Below, piece by piece: positions 43,214-50,991 of a DNA stretch of 64,000 bases (positions are counted from its first letter, which is position 1; every line of letters starts with the position of its first letter). Both the position numbers and the translations under genes were made by a program. The notes beneath the pieces were generated by a model. It made no database searches. It was not told the origin of the DNA and saw only the letters and a program-made list of their open reading frames with translations. This DNA comes from Streptomyces antioxidans (lineage in GTDB: Bacteria > Actinomycetota > Actinomycetes > Streptomycetales > Streptomycetaceae), in NCBI RefSeq assembly GCF_000968685.2, contig NZ_LAKD02000015.1, positions 62,001-126,000 of the forward strand, read 5' to 3'.

Positions 43214-44508
43214 CCACCCCTGACCCCATGCCCCCGCCGGACGCCCTGCCCGGGGCCGCGCCCCAGCCGGTCTTCCCGTCGGCCCCCGCGCCGTCCGAAG
43301 GGGTGGTGCCGCCCGGGTCGGTGTCGCTGGACTACCAGCGGTTCCGGGACGAACCGATGGAGCTCTACCGCGAGTTGCGCCGGGACCACGGCCCGGTCGT
43401 GCCCGTCCTGCTGGACGGCACGATCCCCGTCTGGACGGTGCTGGGCTACCGCGAGGTGGTCCGGGTCACCACCGACCCCAATCTGTTCGCCCGTGACTCC
43501 CGCCGCTGGCACTCCTGGCATCTGGTGCCGCCCGACTGGGAGTTGACGACCTTCGTCGGCTACCGCCCGACCATGCTGTTCAGTGAGGGCGCCGACCACC
43601 AGCGGCGGTCCGAGGCGGTCTGCGACGGCCTGGCGTCGGTGGACCAGTTCGAGCTGCGCGCACAGTGCGAGCGCGTCGCCGACCAGCTGATCGACACCTT
43701 CGCGGGCAGCGGCCGGGCCGATCTGGTGGCCGAGTACGCCAGCCAGATCCCGCTGCGGGTGGTGACCCGGCTCTACGGCCTGGACGACACCGAATCCGCC
43801 GCCCTCCAGGACGATTCGCTCCGCCTCACCGGGAATGACGCCCCCATCGCCCTGCAGAGGATGCAGACCCGGATGGAGGCGCTGATCAAGCGGGTCCGGG
43901 AGAACCCCGACCAGACCAACGTCGCCGCCCATCTGGTGTCCCACCCCGCCGGGCTCACCGACGACGAGATCATCAACGATCTGCTCGGCTCCATCTACGC
44001 CGTCCAGCAGCCCACCAGCGACCTGATCGGCAACGCCCTCCGGCTGATGCTGACGGACGAGCGGTTCGCCATCACCTTCTCCGGCGGCCGCCGCAGCGTC
44101 GGCCAGGCGCTCAACGAGGTGCTGTGGGAGGACACCCCGGTCCCGTTCTGGATCGGCCGCTGGGCCGCCGAGGACACCATGCTCGGCGGACGCCGCATCA
44201 GAAAGGGCGACTGCCTGATGCTGGGCCTCGCCGCGGCCAACGCCGACCCCGACGTCCGCCCGGACTTCCAGTCCGGCGCCGGTGGCAACCAGGCCCATAT
44301 GGCCTTCAGCCACGGCAAACACGGCTGCCCCCCGGCCGCCCGCGAGATCGCCGAGGTCATCGCCACCGCCGCCGTCGAGGTCCTCCTCGACCGCCTCCCG
44401 GACGTCACCCTCTCCGTACCCGAGGACGCCCTCGAATGGCGCGTCACCTTGATGATGCGCGGCGTCTCCGCCCTCCCCGTCAAATTCACCCCGGCCCACC
44501 TGCACTGA
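43210..44508 (+). CDS. cvnE: Conservon cytochrome P450 (CvnE)
   Basis: A 432-residue P450 starting at GTG 43210, which overlaps the cvnD stop. The heme thiolate is C373 in FSHGKHGCPPAAR. The ExxR helix is less typical: LNEVLWEDTP is followed by FWIGRWAAEDTMLGG, where a standard P450 would have an ExxR, so substrate oxidation is uncertain. The oxygen-binding I helix (NDLLGSIYAVQQPTSDLIGN) also lacks the usual AGxxT pattern. P450s closing cvn operons may act as ligand-sensing partners rather than biosynthetic enzymes (inference). No ferredoxin is in the operon. Confidence 0.88.
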   Translation: MTTPDPMPPPDALPGAAPQPVFPSAPAPSEGVVPPGSVSLDYQRFRDEPMELYRELRRDHGPVVPVLLDGTIPVWTVLGYREVVRVTTDPNLFARDSRRWHSWHLVPPDWELTTFVGYRPTMLFSEGADHQRRSEAVCDGLASVDQFELRAQCERVADQLIDTFAGSGRADLVAEYASQIPLRVVTRLYGLDDTESAALQDDSLRLTGNDAPIALQRMQTRMEALIKRVRENPDQTNVAAHLVSHPAGLTDDEIINDLLGSIYAVQQPTSDLIGNALRLMLTDERFAITFSGGRRSVGQALNEVLWEDTPVPFWIGRWAAEDTMLGGRRIRKGDCLMLGLAAANADPDVRPDFQSGAGGNQAHMAFSHGKHGCPPAAREIAEVIATAAVEVLLDRLPDVTLSVPEDALEWRVTLMMRGVSALPVKFTPAHLH

Positions 44509-44653
44509 CCCTTCGTTCCCCGGTGGGCGCCGTGCCACCGGGGGGGCCGGGACGGCCGCGCCGGGTTCAACGCCGCCTGCGGTCCGTTCGGCATCGTGGC
44601 GGGTGAGGCAATGGGCTTCGCCCGTTGTCGTAGTCGGCTGCCAGGGTGTTGGC

Positions 44654-46087
44654 ATGGACAACATGTACCGGATTCACGTCGTGCACGCGGCGGCCTCAGG
44701 CGGGCCGGTGCGATTGCGGGTGCTGCTCGTTCATCATGAGCCATGGTGGGACCAGACCAGGCTGTTGCCGTACGACTCCGGGTTCTTCCTGCAGGTGCTG
44801 CGGGAAGCGGCGGACGGCGAGGCCGGCCGACCCCGGGGGCCGTTGGCCGGGGAGGTCAGTGAGGCGCAAGCGCTGGACGCCGCATTCGTCCACGCCAACG
44901 CCCACCGCTTCATCGAGCGCGTCGAACCGGTGGCTCTGCGCCATCACCCTGTTGACGACGCCCTGGCCGTGTACTACCGCAACGCCTACGACACCCTTGA
45001 TCACCTGTACTACGCGGGGACGTTCAACGGCGGCTACCGTCCTGGGGAACACCGCCCGTTGGAAGAACGTCTCGTCCAGGCGGAGTACGACATCTGGCCC
45101 ACCGACCCGCGCTGGACACAGACCCTCCGAACCGGCCAGTGCTGGGGCACCGGCGCATGGGGCCCGATCTCCGAAGCCGAAGCCTCGGTACGTCTCGGCT
45201 GGCTGCTGTGGGACGACGACCCCGACGGCGCCGCAGCCGCGTTCCGGCACGCCATCGAACTCGAACACGGCGATCCCTACGCCAAAGTGAAGGCCCGTCT
45301 GGAACTGGACGTCCTACTGACCGGCCAGGACAAGTACACGGAACAAGATCAAGATTCGAACGTTCCTCTGGAGTTGGCCTTTCGACTGCACGCCGAAGGA
45401 CGCGAGGAGGAAGCCCGAGCGGCCTACGCGGAGGCGGTCTTCCGAGGCGACTTCTCCATAGGTGACATTTTCCTCGGCGGTGCTTCAGCCATCGCCGAAG
45501 CACGCCAACGGGCGGGAATGGAGAGCCCAGCCGAATACGGATACCGCTCGGCACGAGCGGGTGACCTGTCACGGGCAGCGGCGGAGCTGCGCAAGATCTA
45601 CGACGACGGTTCGGCCCAGGTGGCCACCTTCGCGCTGGCCCTCTTGGAAGGGGACTTCGACCGGGCCGATGAGATCTCGGGAGGAAGCCTCGCGGGGGAC
45701 CTGGCGCGAACATGGATGGGCCAGTTCGCGATGGACCTGGCCTTCGTGCACGCCCGCGCCGGGAACACCGGCACGGCCCGCCTTCTGGCGGATCTGGCCG
45801 ATGAGGGGCACGACAGCGGACCTTTCCGGTACGCCTTGGCCAGCGGCTCGGCCCGCCCGGCGGAGCTGGCCATGGAGATGGGGACCGCGCTGGTCGACAA
45901 GATCGTCAATCCAGCGTGGGACGACGGCATCGAAGCCATCGTCGACGTGGCATGCGAGTACCTCCCCGAGTTGGCGGCGTACGCGTGTCGTGCCCAGGCC
46001 ACCTGCGAGTCCGTGCATGGACAGGAGGAGAACGCCGCCCGTTGGAGGAAGCGGCTGACGGACCTGGAGCCCACCGGCCCCTCCTGA
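44654..46087 (+). CDS. Unrecognised large helical-repeat protein
   Basis: A 477-residue cytosolic protein from ATG 44654 (MDNMYRIHVVHAAASGG). The N-terminal ~190 residues are a distinct domain with many aromatic residues (HHEPWWDQTRLLPYDSGFFL, HLYYAGTFNGGYRPGEH). From about 190 on, short paired helices resembling TPR or Sel1 repeats follow (WLLWDDDPDGAAAAFRHAIELEHGDP, AGDLSRAAAELRKIYDDGSAQVATFAL). No catalytic motif is seen. Third-position G+C is lower than in the cvn operon. It lies between the cvn operon and a broken RiPP methyltransferase, suggesting a spot of past insertion. Whether it belonged with that methyltransferase is unknown. Confidence 0.6.
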   Translation: MDNMYRIHVVHAAASGGPVRLRVLLVHHEPWWDQTRLLPYDSGFFLQVLREAADGEAGRPRGPLAGEVSEAQALDAAFVHANAHRFIERVEPVALRHHPVDDALAVYYRNAYDTLDHLYYAGTFNGGYRPGEHRPLEERLVQAEYDIWPTDPRWTQTLRTGQCWGTGAWGPISEAEASVRLGWLLWDDDPDGAAAAFRHAIELEHGDPYAKVKARLELDVLLTGQDKYTEQDQDSNVPLELAFRLHAEGREEEARAAYAEAVFRGDFSIGDIFLGGASAIAEARQRAGMESPAEYGYRSARAGDLSRAAAELRKIYDDGSAQVATFALALLEGDFDRADEISGGSLAGDLARTWMGQFAMDLAFVHARAGNTGTARLLADLADEGHDSGPFRYALASGSARPAELAMEMGTALVDKIVNPAWDDGIEAIVDVACEYLPELAAYACRAQATCESVHGQEENAARWRKRLTDLEPTGPS

Positions 46088-46103
46088 TTCCCCCAACCCG
46101 AGG

Positions 46104-46751
46104 ATGCGCCTCGCGGTGCTTGGAGGACGCGCGGATAGGCGGGGCGGCGTCGACCGCATAGTGTCCATGGTGGCGCTGCCCAACCTCGCAGGCGTGATAG
46201 CCGCGCTGCGCCCCGGTGGGCGCCTGGTGACCACGCTCGCCCGTATGAACGTGATCGTCACGGCCGACAAGGACGCGGACGGCGGCGCGAGCGGGGTCGT
46301 CGAGTGGGGCCGGGCCGGGCTCATGGGCACCCGCACCGGTGCCGACTACCCGCCGGGGACGGAGGAGCCGTTCGCGGCCGTACGGGACCGCGAGGGCGAG
46401 CAGGTGATCGAGGGCCGCTATCCGGTGCTCGATGTCGCGGAGGCGTGGGACGTGCGCGCCATGCTCGAGCTCGCCGTGCCCGGCGTCGAGGCCCACTACG
46501 AGGAGCGCGGCGAGCAGCGCACGGCATGGCTCGTGCGCCCCGACGGCTCGTGGGCGTGCGCTTCTGCGATGTGGATCGACCCGCCCACCGTCCACCAGGG
46601 CGGTCCGCGGCGCCTGTGGACGGTGCTCGAACGCATCCGGCACCGGTTGAACGCCGAGGGCGGCCTACCGATCTACGGCAGCCGCGTGCACATCACGCCC
46701 GACGGCGTGTGTCACTTCACGCGCGGCAAGTGGTCGGCCTCCTACGGCTGA
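46104..46751 (+). pseudogene. N-terminally truncated methyltransferase of FxLD/ATP-grasp RiPP type
   Basis: The 215-residue frame matches the C-terminal part of protein L-isoaspartate O-methyltransferase-like enzymes of FxLD lanthipeptide and ATP-grasp peptide clusters: VALPNLAGVIAALRPGGRLVTTL, GTRTGADYPPGTEEPFAAV, WTVLERIRHRLNAEGGLPIYG and the closing FTRGKWSASYG. The N-terminal half with the SAM-binding glycine loop is missing, and the first ~20 residues look like random text. An intact enzyme would be roughly twice this length. It is therefore taken as a remnant of a peptide-modification cluster; no precursor, ATP-grasp or lanthipeptide synthetase gene is nearby. Confidence 0.6.
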
Positions 46752-46835
46752 GCTCCCTCGACCGGCGGGGGCAATGATTAGCCGAGTGTGATCGGCCAGG
46801 GGCTGAAGGCCGGGGAGAGAGAAGAGGAGCGTGCT

Positions 46836-46865
46836 GGACCTTCCTTCCCCTCGTGAGGAAGGTCC
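46836..46865. terminator. Hairpin downstream of the methyltransferase remnant
   Basis: Perfect 10-bp inverted repeat GGACCTTCCT / AGGAAGGTCC with a 10-base loop, about 85 bases after the remnant's stop. A CCGTTTTTCC stretch follows at 46881. Confidence 0.6.
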
Positions 46866-46890
46866 GGCAAACTCTGCGCCCCGTTTTTCC

Positions 46891-46912
46891 TAATGCGCTG
46901 TCGCGCGCATTA
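46891..46912. promoter_or_regulatory. TAATGCGC-N6-GCGCATTA palindrome, candidate TetR operator
   Basis: A perfect 8-bp dyad with a 6-base spacer, 126 bases ahead of the TetR-family gene at 47038. AT ends and a GCGC centre are typical of TetR operators. Autoregulation or control of an unidentified target is inferred. Confidence 0.5.
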
Positions 46913-47037
46913 AGTAACGGGTGTCACACTAGCGAGGGGCGTGTACGCCGTGCAATGGGTTACCGGGCGTTCCGCGTCCCGGATGTCGTGAAGATCTGGT
47001 GCTCACGAGGGTGGAGGGGCCGTAGAGTCGGCGCGTC

Positions 47038-47652
47038 ATGACAGAGCGACCACCGCATGGGTCGGCTCGCCCCGGGGGGCGTACGGCCCGGACTCGGGCC
47101 GCCGTGTTGGCGGCCGCGTACGAGGAGCTCGACCGCGACTCGTTCGCCGCGCTCACCCTCGACCGGCTCGCGCGGCGGTCGGGGGTGCATGTGTCGACCA
47201 TCCGGCGGCGCTGGCGCACCGTGGAGGGGGTGGTCGTCGATCTGCTGGCCGAGCGCAGTTCGACGCTGCCCACTCCGGACACCGGGGACTTCCGGCGGGA
47301 CCTGAGCGAACTCACCCAGGCCATCGCGGACTTCAACAACACGATGCGCAACCGCAACCTCATGCAGGGCCTGATCGCGGCGGCCGCGCACGACCCCCGG
47401 GTCGAGGACATCCTGCGCACCGCGTTCGTACGGCGGACCGAGGAGGTGACCCTGATCGTGCGGAACGCGGTCGAGCGCGGGGACATCCCCGAGGCTACCG
47501 ACGCCTGGGAGGTCATCGCCACGCTGGGGGCGCCCCTGTACTACCGGGTGCTCATCCTGCGCGGGGCGATCGATGAGCGGCTGGTGCAGACCACCGTCGA
47601 GACCACGTATCAGGCGGCCAGGGCCGGGGTGTTCGTGCGGGAGGCGGGGTGA
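47038..47652 (+). CDS. TetR family transcriptional regulator
   Basis: A 204-residue regulator. The N-terminal helix-turn-helix is at about 17-62 (RTRAAVLAAAYEELDRDSFAALTLDRLARRSGVHVSTIRRRW), followed by an all-helical ligand-binding and dimerisation domain (LTQAIADFNNTMRNRNLMQGLIAAAAHDPRVEDILRTAF) with a C-terminal TetR_C-type end. The ligand is unknown. It is monocistronic and convergent with the DUF305 gene. The palindrome 126 bases upstream is a likely own operator. No divergent transporter or enzyme is present to suggest a function. Confidence 0.88.
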   Translation: MTERPPHGSARPGGRTARTRAAVLAAAYEELDRDSFAALTLDRLARRSGVHVSTIRRRWRTVEGVVVDLLAERSSTLPTPDTGDFRRDLSELTQAIADFNNTMRNRNLMQGLIAAAAHDPRVEDILRTAFVRRTEEVTLIVRNAVERGDIPEATDAWEVIATLGAPLYYRVLILRGAIDERLVQTTVETTYQAARAGVFVREAG

Positions 47653-47753
47653 TGGCGCCCCTCGGCCCGTAGGACCCGTAGAGCCCGTAGAGCCCGTCGG
47701 GTTCCCGTCGGGTTCCGTAGGCCCCGCGGGTTCCGGGGGCGAGGGGCGCCATC
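47651..47753. terminator. Long inverted repeat overlapping the TetR stop codon
   Basis: Perfect 14-bp arms GATGGCGCCCCTCG (47651-47664) and CGAGGGGCGCCATC (47740-47753) enclose 75 bases that contain further short GTAGAGCCC and GTCGGGTTCC duplications. It separates convergent tetR and DUF305 genes, so it likely terminates both. Confidence 0.5.
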
Positions 47754-47762
47754 GGCCCGGGT

Positions 47763-48482
47763 TCAGGAGGACGCGCCGCGCGCCTTGAGCATGTCGGCCA
47801 TCAGCTGGATCTCCGACTGCTGGCCCTGGACCATCGTCCGCGCGAGATGCTTCTCGGTCGGGTCCTTGACCAGCTCGACCGCCCCCTTCGCCATCCCGAC
47901 GCCGCCCTTGTGATGGGCGGTCATCAGCTTGAGGTAGAGCACCTCGGCCGTCTTGCCCTTGGCCTTGCGCAACGCGTCGAGCTGGCTGTTGGTGGCCATG
48001 CCCGGCATCAGCGAGCCGTCGTGCGGCTTGTACGTGGACCCCATGCCCTTCATCGAGCCGTGGTCCATGCCCTCCATGCCCTCCATGCCGTCCGACGACG
48101 CGTGCTTCATCCACGTCATCGGCGGGTCCTCGGACGTCTTGCCCAGCCCCCACATGTCCAGCCAGCCCTGCAACATCCCGGCCTGGGTGGCCTGGGTGCT
48201 GGCGATGTCGAACGCCAGCCGCCGCACCTCGTCGTCACCGGTGCGGTCGCGCACGATGAACGACATCTCCACCGCCTGCTGATGGTGGACGGACATATCG
48301 CGGGCGAAACCGGCCTCGGCGGAGGTGTCCTCCGGCGTCCCCGGGTCCGTCGAGCCCTCCGAGCGGTCGCTCGTCAGCCACACCACCGCCACCGCCACCA
48401 GCGTCAGCAGGGCGAGGGCGGCGGCGATCCCCGCCACCAGCGGCTGGCGGGCGGCGCGGCCGACGGCGGTCCCTTCGCTCAC
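47763..48482 (-). CDS. DUF305 domain membrane-anchored protein
   Basis: A 239-residue protein. One TM helix near the N terminus (about 13-36, LVAGIAAALALLTLVAVAVVWL) anchors an extracytoplasmic ferritin-like helical bundle of the DUF305 family. Two copies of the family signature are visible: ARDMSVHHQQAVEMSFIV (about 57-74) and LMTAHHKGGVGMAKGAV near 190. A Met/His-rich stretch (MEGMEGMDHGSMKGMGS) lies between them. The Met/His content suggests copper binding, but this is inferred. GTG 48482 overlaps the stop of the DUF3105 gene by four bases; the pair is a conserved actinobacterial neighbourhood. Confidence 0.85.
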   Translation of the reverse strand: MSEGTAVGRAARQPLVAGIAAALALLTLVAVAVVWLTSDRSEGSTDPGTPEDTSAEAGFARDMSVHHQQAVEMSFIVRDRTGDDEVRRLAFDIASTQATQAGMLQGWLDMWGLGKTSEDPPMTWMKHASSDGMEGMEGMDHGSMKGMGSTYKPHDGSLMPGMATNSQLDALRKAKGKTAEVLYLKLMTAHHKGGVGMAKGAVELVKDPTEKHLARTMVQGQQSEIQLMADMLKARGASS

Positions 48483-49144
48483 GAAGACTTCCCGTTGGTG
48501 CAGTAGGCGCCGGGCTCGGGCGTCTGCTTGCCCTGGACGAACTTCTTGAAGAACGCCGCCACCCGCGGGTCGGACGCCTTCTCGACGTCGAGCTGATTGC
48601 CCCAGGCGTTGAGGACGATCGGCGAGTCCTGGTCCTGGTAGGGGCTCATCAACGAGTACGGGGTCTTCTTGACCCGCGCCGAGAGGGCGGCGATGTCCTC
48701 CTTCGACGCCTTGTCGGTGTACGTCACCCACACCGCGCCGTGCTCCAGCGAGTGCACCGCGTTCTCCTTGGTCAGCGGCTTGGTGTAGACATCGCCGTTG
48801 CAGTTCTGCCAGACCTGGTTGTGGTCGCCGCCGACCGGCGGCGACATCGCGTACTTCACCGTGCCCTGGACATGCGTCCGGCCCAGGTTCTTCCAGGTCC
48901 TCATGCCCTTGAACTCACCGGTCTTCACCACCGACGAGGTGACCTTGGCCTCCTTCTTCTCCTTCTTGTCGCCCGCGTCGACGAGGAAGTAGCCCCCGAC
49001 GGCCAGCCCGGCGACGATCACCGTGACCGAGGTGATGGTGATGATCCGGTACCGGCGCTCGCGCGCCTTCTCGGCGCGGCGCAACTCCTCTATCTTCGCG
49101 CGGCGGTCGGCCGCGCCCTTCGTCTTCGATCCCTTGGAACCCAT
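48479..49144 (-). CDS. DUF3105 domain membrane protein
   Basis: A 221-residue protein starting at ATG 49144 (MGSKGSKTKG). A basic N-terminal region (residues 1-35) precedes a single TM helix (about 36-58, IITITSVTVIVAGLAVGGYFLV). The extracytoplasmic DUF3105 domain is at about 90-200, with PVGGDHNQVWQNCNGDVYTKPL and NAVHSLEHGAVWVTY, whose conserved His and Cys may bind metal. A cysteine also occurs near the end (EPGAYCTNGKSS). Function is unknown. It sits between a putative secreted protein and the DUF305 gene in one transcript; the open frame upstream of 49144 is not supported. Confidence 0.85.
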   Translation of the reverse strand: MGSKGSKTKGAADRRAKIEELRRAEKARERRYRIITITSVTVIVAGLAVGGYFLVDAGDKKEKKEAKVTSSVVKTGEFKGMRTWKNLGRTHVQGTVKYAMSPPVGGDHNQVWQNCNGDVYTKPLTKENAVHSLEHGAVWVTYTDKASKEDIAALSARVKKTPYSLMSPYQDQDSPIVLNAWGNQLDVEKASDPRVAAFFKKFVQGKQTPEPGAYCTNGKSS

Positions 49145-49232
49145 GGCTGTCCTCAACCTCGCAATTGGCGCAGTTCGCGCTCGTTCGCACACTGGATGGG
49201 TGGAGCGGTGCATCGCGGTGACCGGCGTCGGC

Positions 49233-49724
49233 CTAGGTCCGAAGTACTTGGAGTTGATGGAGGCCGAGGCCGCGGACGGGACGGTCCGGCGGCGCCCGGG
49301 CGGGGTCCGGGCTCCGGGAGCCGCCCGGCGGCGGAACCTCGCCGAGGGAGGGCGGGGGTACGGGCGTGGGCACCAGGGCCTGGACCACTCTCCGGGGGCC
49401 CGCGACACAGTCGTCGCTTCCGCTGCCGGAGCCGGTGGTGTCGAACGGCCGGTGCCCCGGAGCCGGATACGTGACCGGCTCCTCGTGCGGGGGCTGGGCA
49501 GACGCGGTCTCCGCCGGGCGGTGCGGGCACCTCGTCGACAGGGCGCCGGGCCCGGCGGCGGGATGGACGCACGAGGGCGCCACCCACAGCGCCGCGGCGA
49601 GCAGCAGCACGGCACGGCAGAGGACGGAGGGCACGGTGCCGCGCACCGGGTCCCTCCGTATCTGGCCCCTCTGTATGTGGCCCCTCCGTTTGCGGGCCTC
49701 TCCGCCGCGCTGCCCACTGCCCAT
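49233..49724 (-). CDS. Putative Pro-rich exported protein upstream of DUF3105/DUF305
   Basis: A 163-residue frame starting at ATG 49724 (MGSGQRGGEARKRRG). It has a basic leader, one hydrophobic segment (LCRAVLLLAAALWVAPSC, about 34-51) and a Pro/Ser/Arg-rich rest with C51, C67 and one later Cys (DDCVAG). Third-position G+C is very high throughout, which supports coding on this strand. I recognise no family. It is 88 bases upstream of the DUF3105 gene in the same direction and may be the first gene of that operon. The true start could be internal. Confidence 0.55.
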   Translation of the reverse strand: MGSGQRGGEARKRRGHIQRGQIRRDPVRGTVPSVLCRAVLLLAAALWVAPSCVHPAAGPGALSTRCPHRPAETASAQPPHEEPVTYPAPGHRPFDTTGSGSGSDDCVAGPRRVVQALVPTPVPPPSLGEVPPPGGSRSPDPARAPPDRPVRGLGLHQLQVLRT

Positions 49725-49817
49725 CGCGCCAGATCGTAACCACTGTGACTGCCGCGGCTGAATGGGTCCAAGGCGGAACGCGGCAAACGCCTGGTGGCGG
49801 AACGCGGCAAACGCCGG

Positions 49818-50918
49818 TCAGTAGACGCCCTCGATCACGACCTCGTCGTCGAACATCGCCACCGGCCCCACATCGGCCACCGAATCCCCGACCGCGCCCT
49901 CCGGCGCCGGGACGCGGATCGCCAGATCGCGCTCCAGGTTGTTCGGCAGCAGAGCGGACTTGCTGACGTGGTTCATCACCACCCGGCCGCGCTCGCCGTA
50001 CGCCACCGGCGCCCCGCTCACCGGGTCCACCACCGAGAAGGTGACGAACGGCGTACGCGGATCGAAGACACACGGCTCGTCCGGGCCGAGCCCCAGCCGC
50101 TCGGTGGCACCGCCGAGGATCATGGTGTTGCCGTAGGTGCCGTACAGCTCACAGCCGGGGAAGACCTCGGTGCGCAGCAGATCGCGGGTGTCGGCGTCCA
50201 TATGGGCGCCGCCCCACATGATGCCCCTGACCTTCTCCCCGATCAGCTCGATGAGGTCATCGTGCCGGGCCAGCCGCTCCAGCAGCGGCGGGGTGGTCAT
50301 CAGCACCCCGATGTCCTGGGTGCGCAGGACGTGCGCCGCCTGCTCCACCAGGTGGTTCACATAGGCGTCGGTCTCCTCGGCCTTCCCGGCGGAGATCAGC
50401 TTCTTGACCCACCGCGGATCCATGTCGACGCGGAACATCAGCCCACCGTGCCGGGCCGCCGTGGCCGCGACCATCTCGCCGACCATATGGGGGCCGCTGG
50501 GGGCGATGGCGAGCCAGTCCGCCCCGCGCGGGATGCCGAGCCCGTCGAGGTCGGCGCTCAGCCCGTGGGCGAGGCGGTCCAGCCAGTCGCGCAGACACAC
50601 GATCCGCTTGGGCGCGCCGGTGGTGCCGCCGCTTTCGAAGACCCCGACGATCCGGGCGTCGGCCCCGTACCCCTGGGGGATCAGATCGCGCACCGGCACC
50701 TCGCGCAACTCGCCGGTGACATGGGGGAAGAGCGCGAGATCGGCGACGCCCCTGACGTCCCGCCGCGGATCGAAGTGCAGCGTCTCCGCCTTCCGCAGCC
50801 AGAACGGGGAGCCGGTGTCCGGGCCGAAGTGCCACTCCATGGCGGCGCGGATGTACTCATCGGGGTCGGGGCGCTCGTCGAAGGGGATGTCGAGCACCGA
50901 AAGGGACGCTGTCGGCAC
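49818..50918 (-). CDS. Acyl-adenylating enzyme (LuxE/PaaK-like, EhpF type)
   Basis: A 366-residue adenylate-forming enzyme. The nucleotide loop is FESGGTTGAPKRIVCL (about 93-108). Further features are a PHMVGEMVAATAARHGG segment, GEKVRGIMWGGAHMD, ELYGTYGNTMILGG (motif A5-like) and GERGRVVMNH, with only a short end after it. It is shorter than typical AMP-ligases (about 500), lacking most of the mobile C-terminal domain, like the LuxE/EhpF group that activates a carboxylate for reduction. The gene directly upstream (50992-52413) encodes an acyl-reductase-like aldehyde dehydrogenase, giving an activation/reduction pair. The substrate is unknown; phenazine- or fatty-acid-like acids are known for relatives. 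Confidence 0.75.
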   Translation of the reverse strand: MPTASLSVLDIPFDERPDPDEYIRAAMEWHFGPDTGSPFWLRKAETLHFDPRRDVRGVADLALFPHVTGELREVPVRDLIPQGYGADARIVGVFESGGTTGAPKRIVCLRDWLDRLAHGLSADLDGLGIPRGADWLAIAPSGPHMVGEMVAATAARHGGLMFRVDMDPRWVKKLISAGKAEETDAYVNHLVEQAAHVLRTQDIGVLMTTPPLLERLARHDDLIELIGEKVRGIMWGGAHMDADTRDLLRTEVFPGCELYGTYGNTMILGGATERLGLGPDEPCVFDPRTPFVTFSVVDPVSGAPVAYGERGRVVMNHVSKSALLPNNLERDLAIRVPAPEGAVGDSVADVGPVAMFDDEVVIEGVY

Positions 50919-50991
50919 GGGATGCTCCTCGCGGATGGCGGCGGTGGACTCAGCGGCGGTGGGACCCAGCGGTGGAAGCTCATGGGGTCGG

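Noticed and set aside
44573..44653. Earlier start for the helical-repeat protein at 44603
   Set aside because: The extra 17 residues are atypical and no ribosome-binding site precedes them; ATG 44654 is a cleaner start.
49772..49815. Direct repeat of 20 bases, GGCGGAACGCGGCAAACGCC-type, 24 bases apart
   Set aside because: Only two copies, no dyad, and no gene or element boundary; kept as a local duplication with no inferred role.
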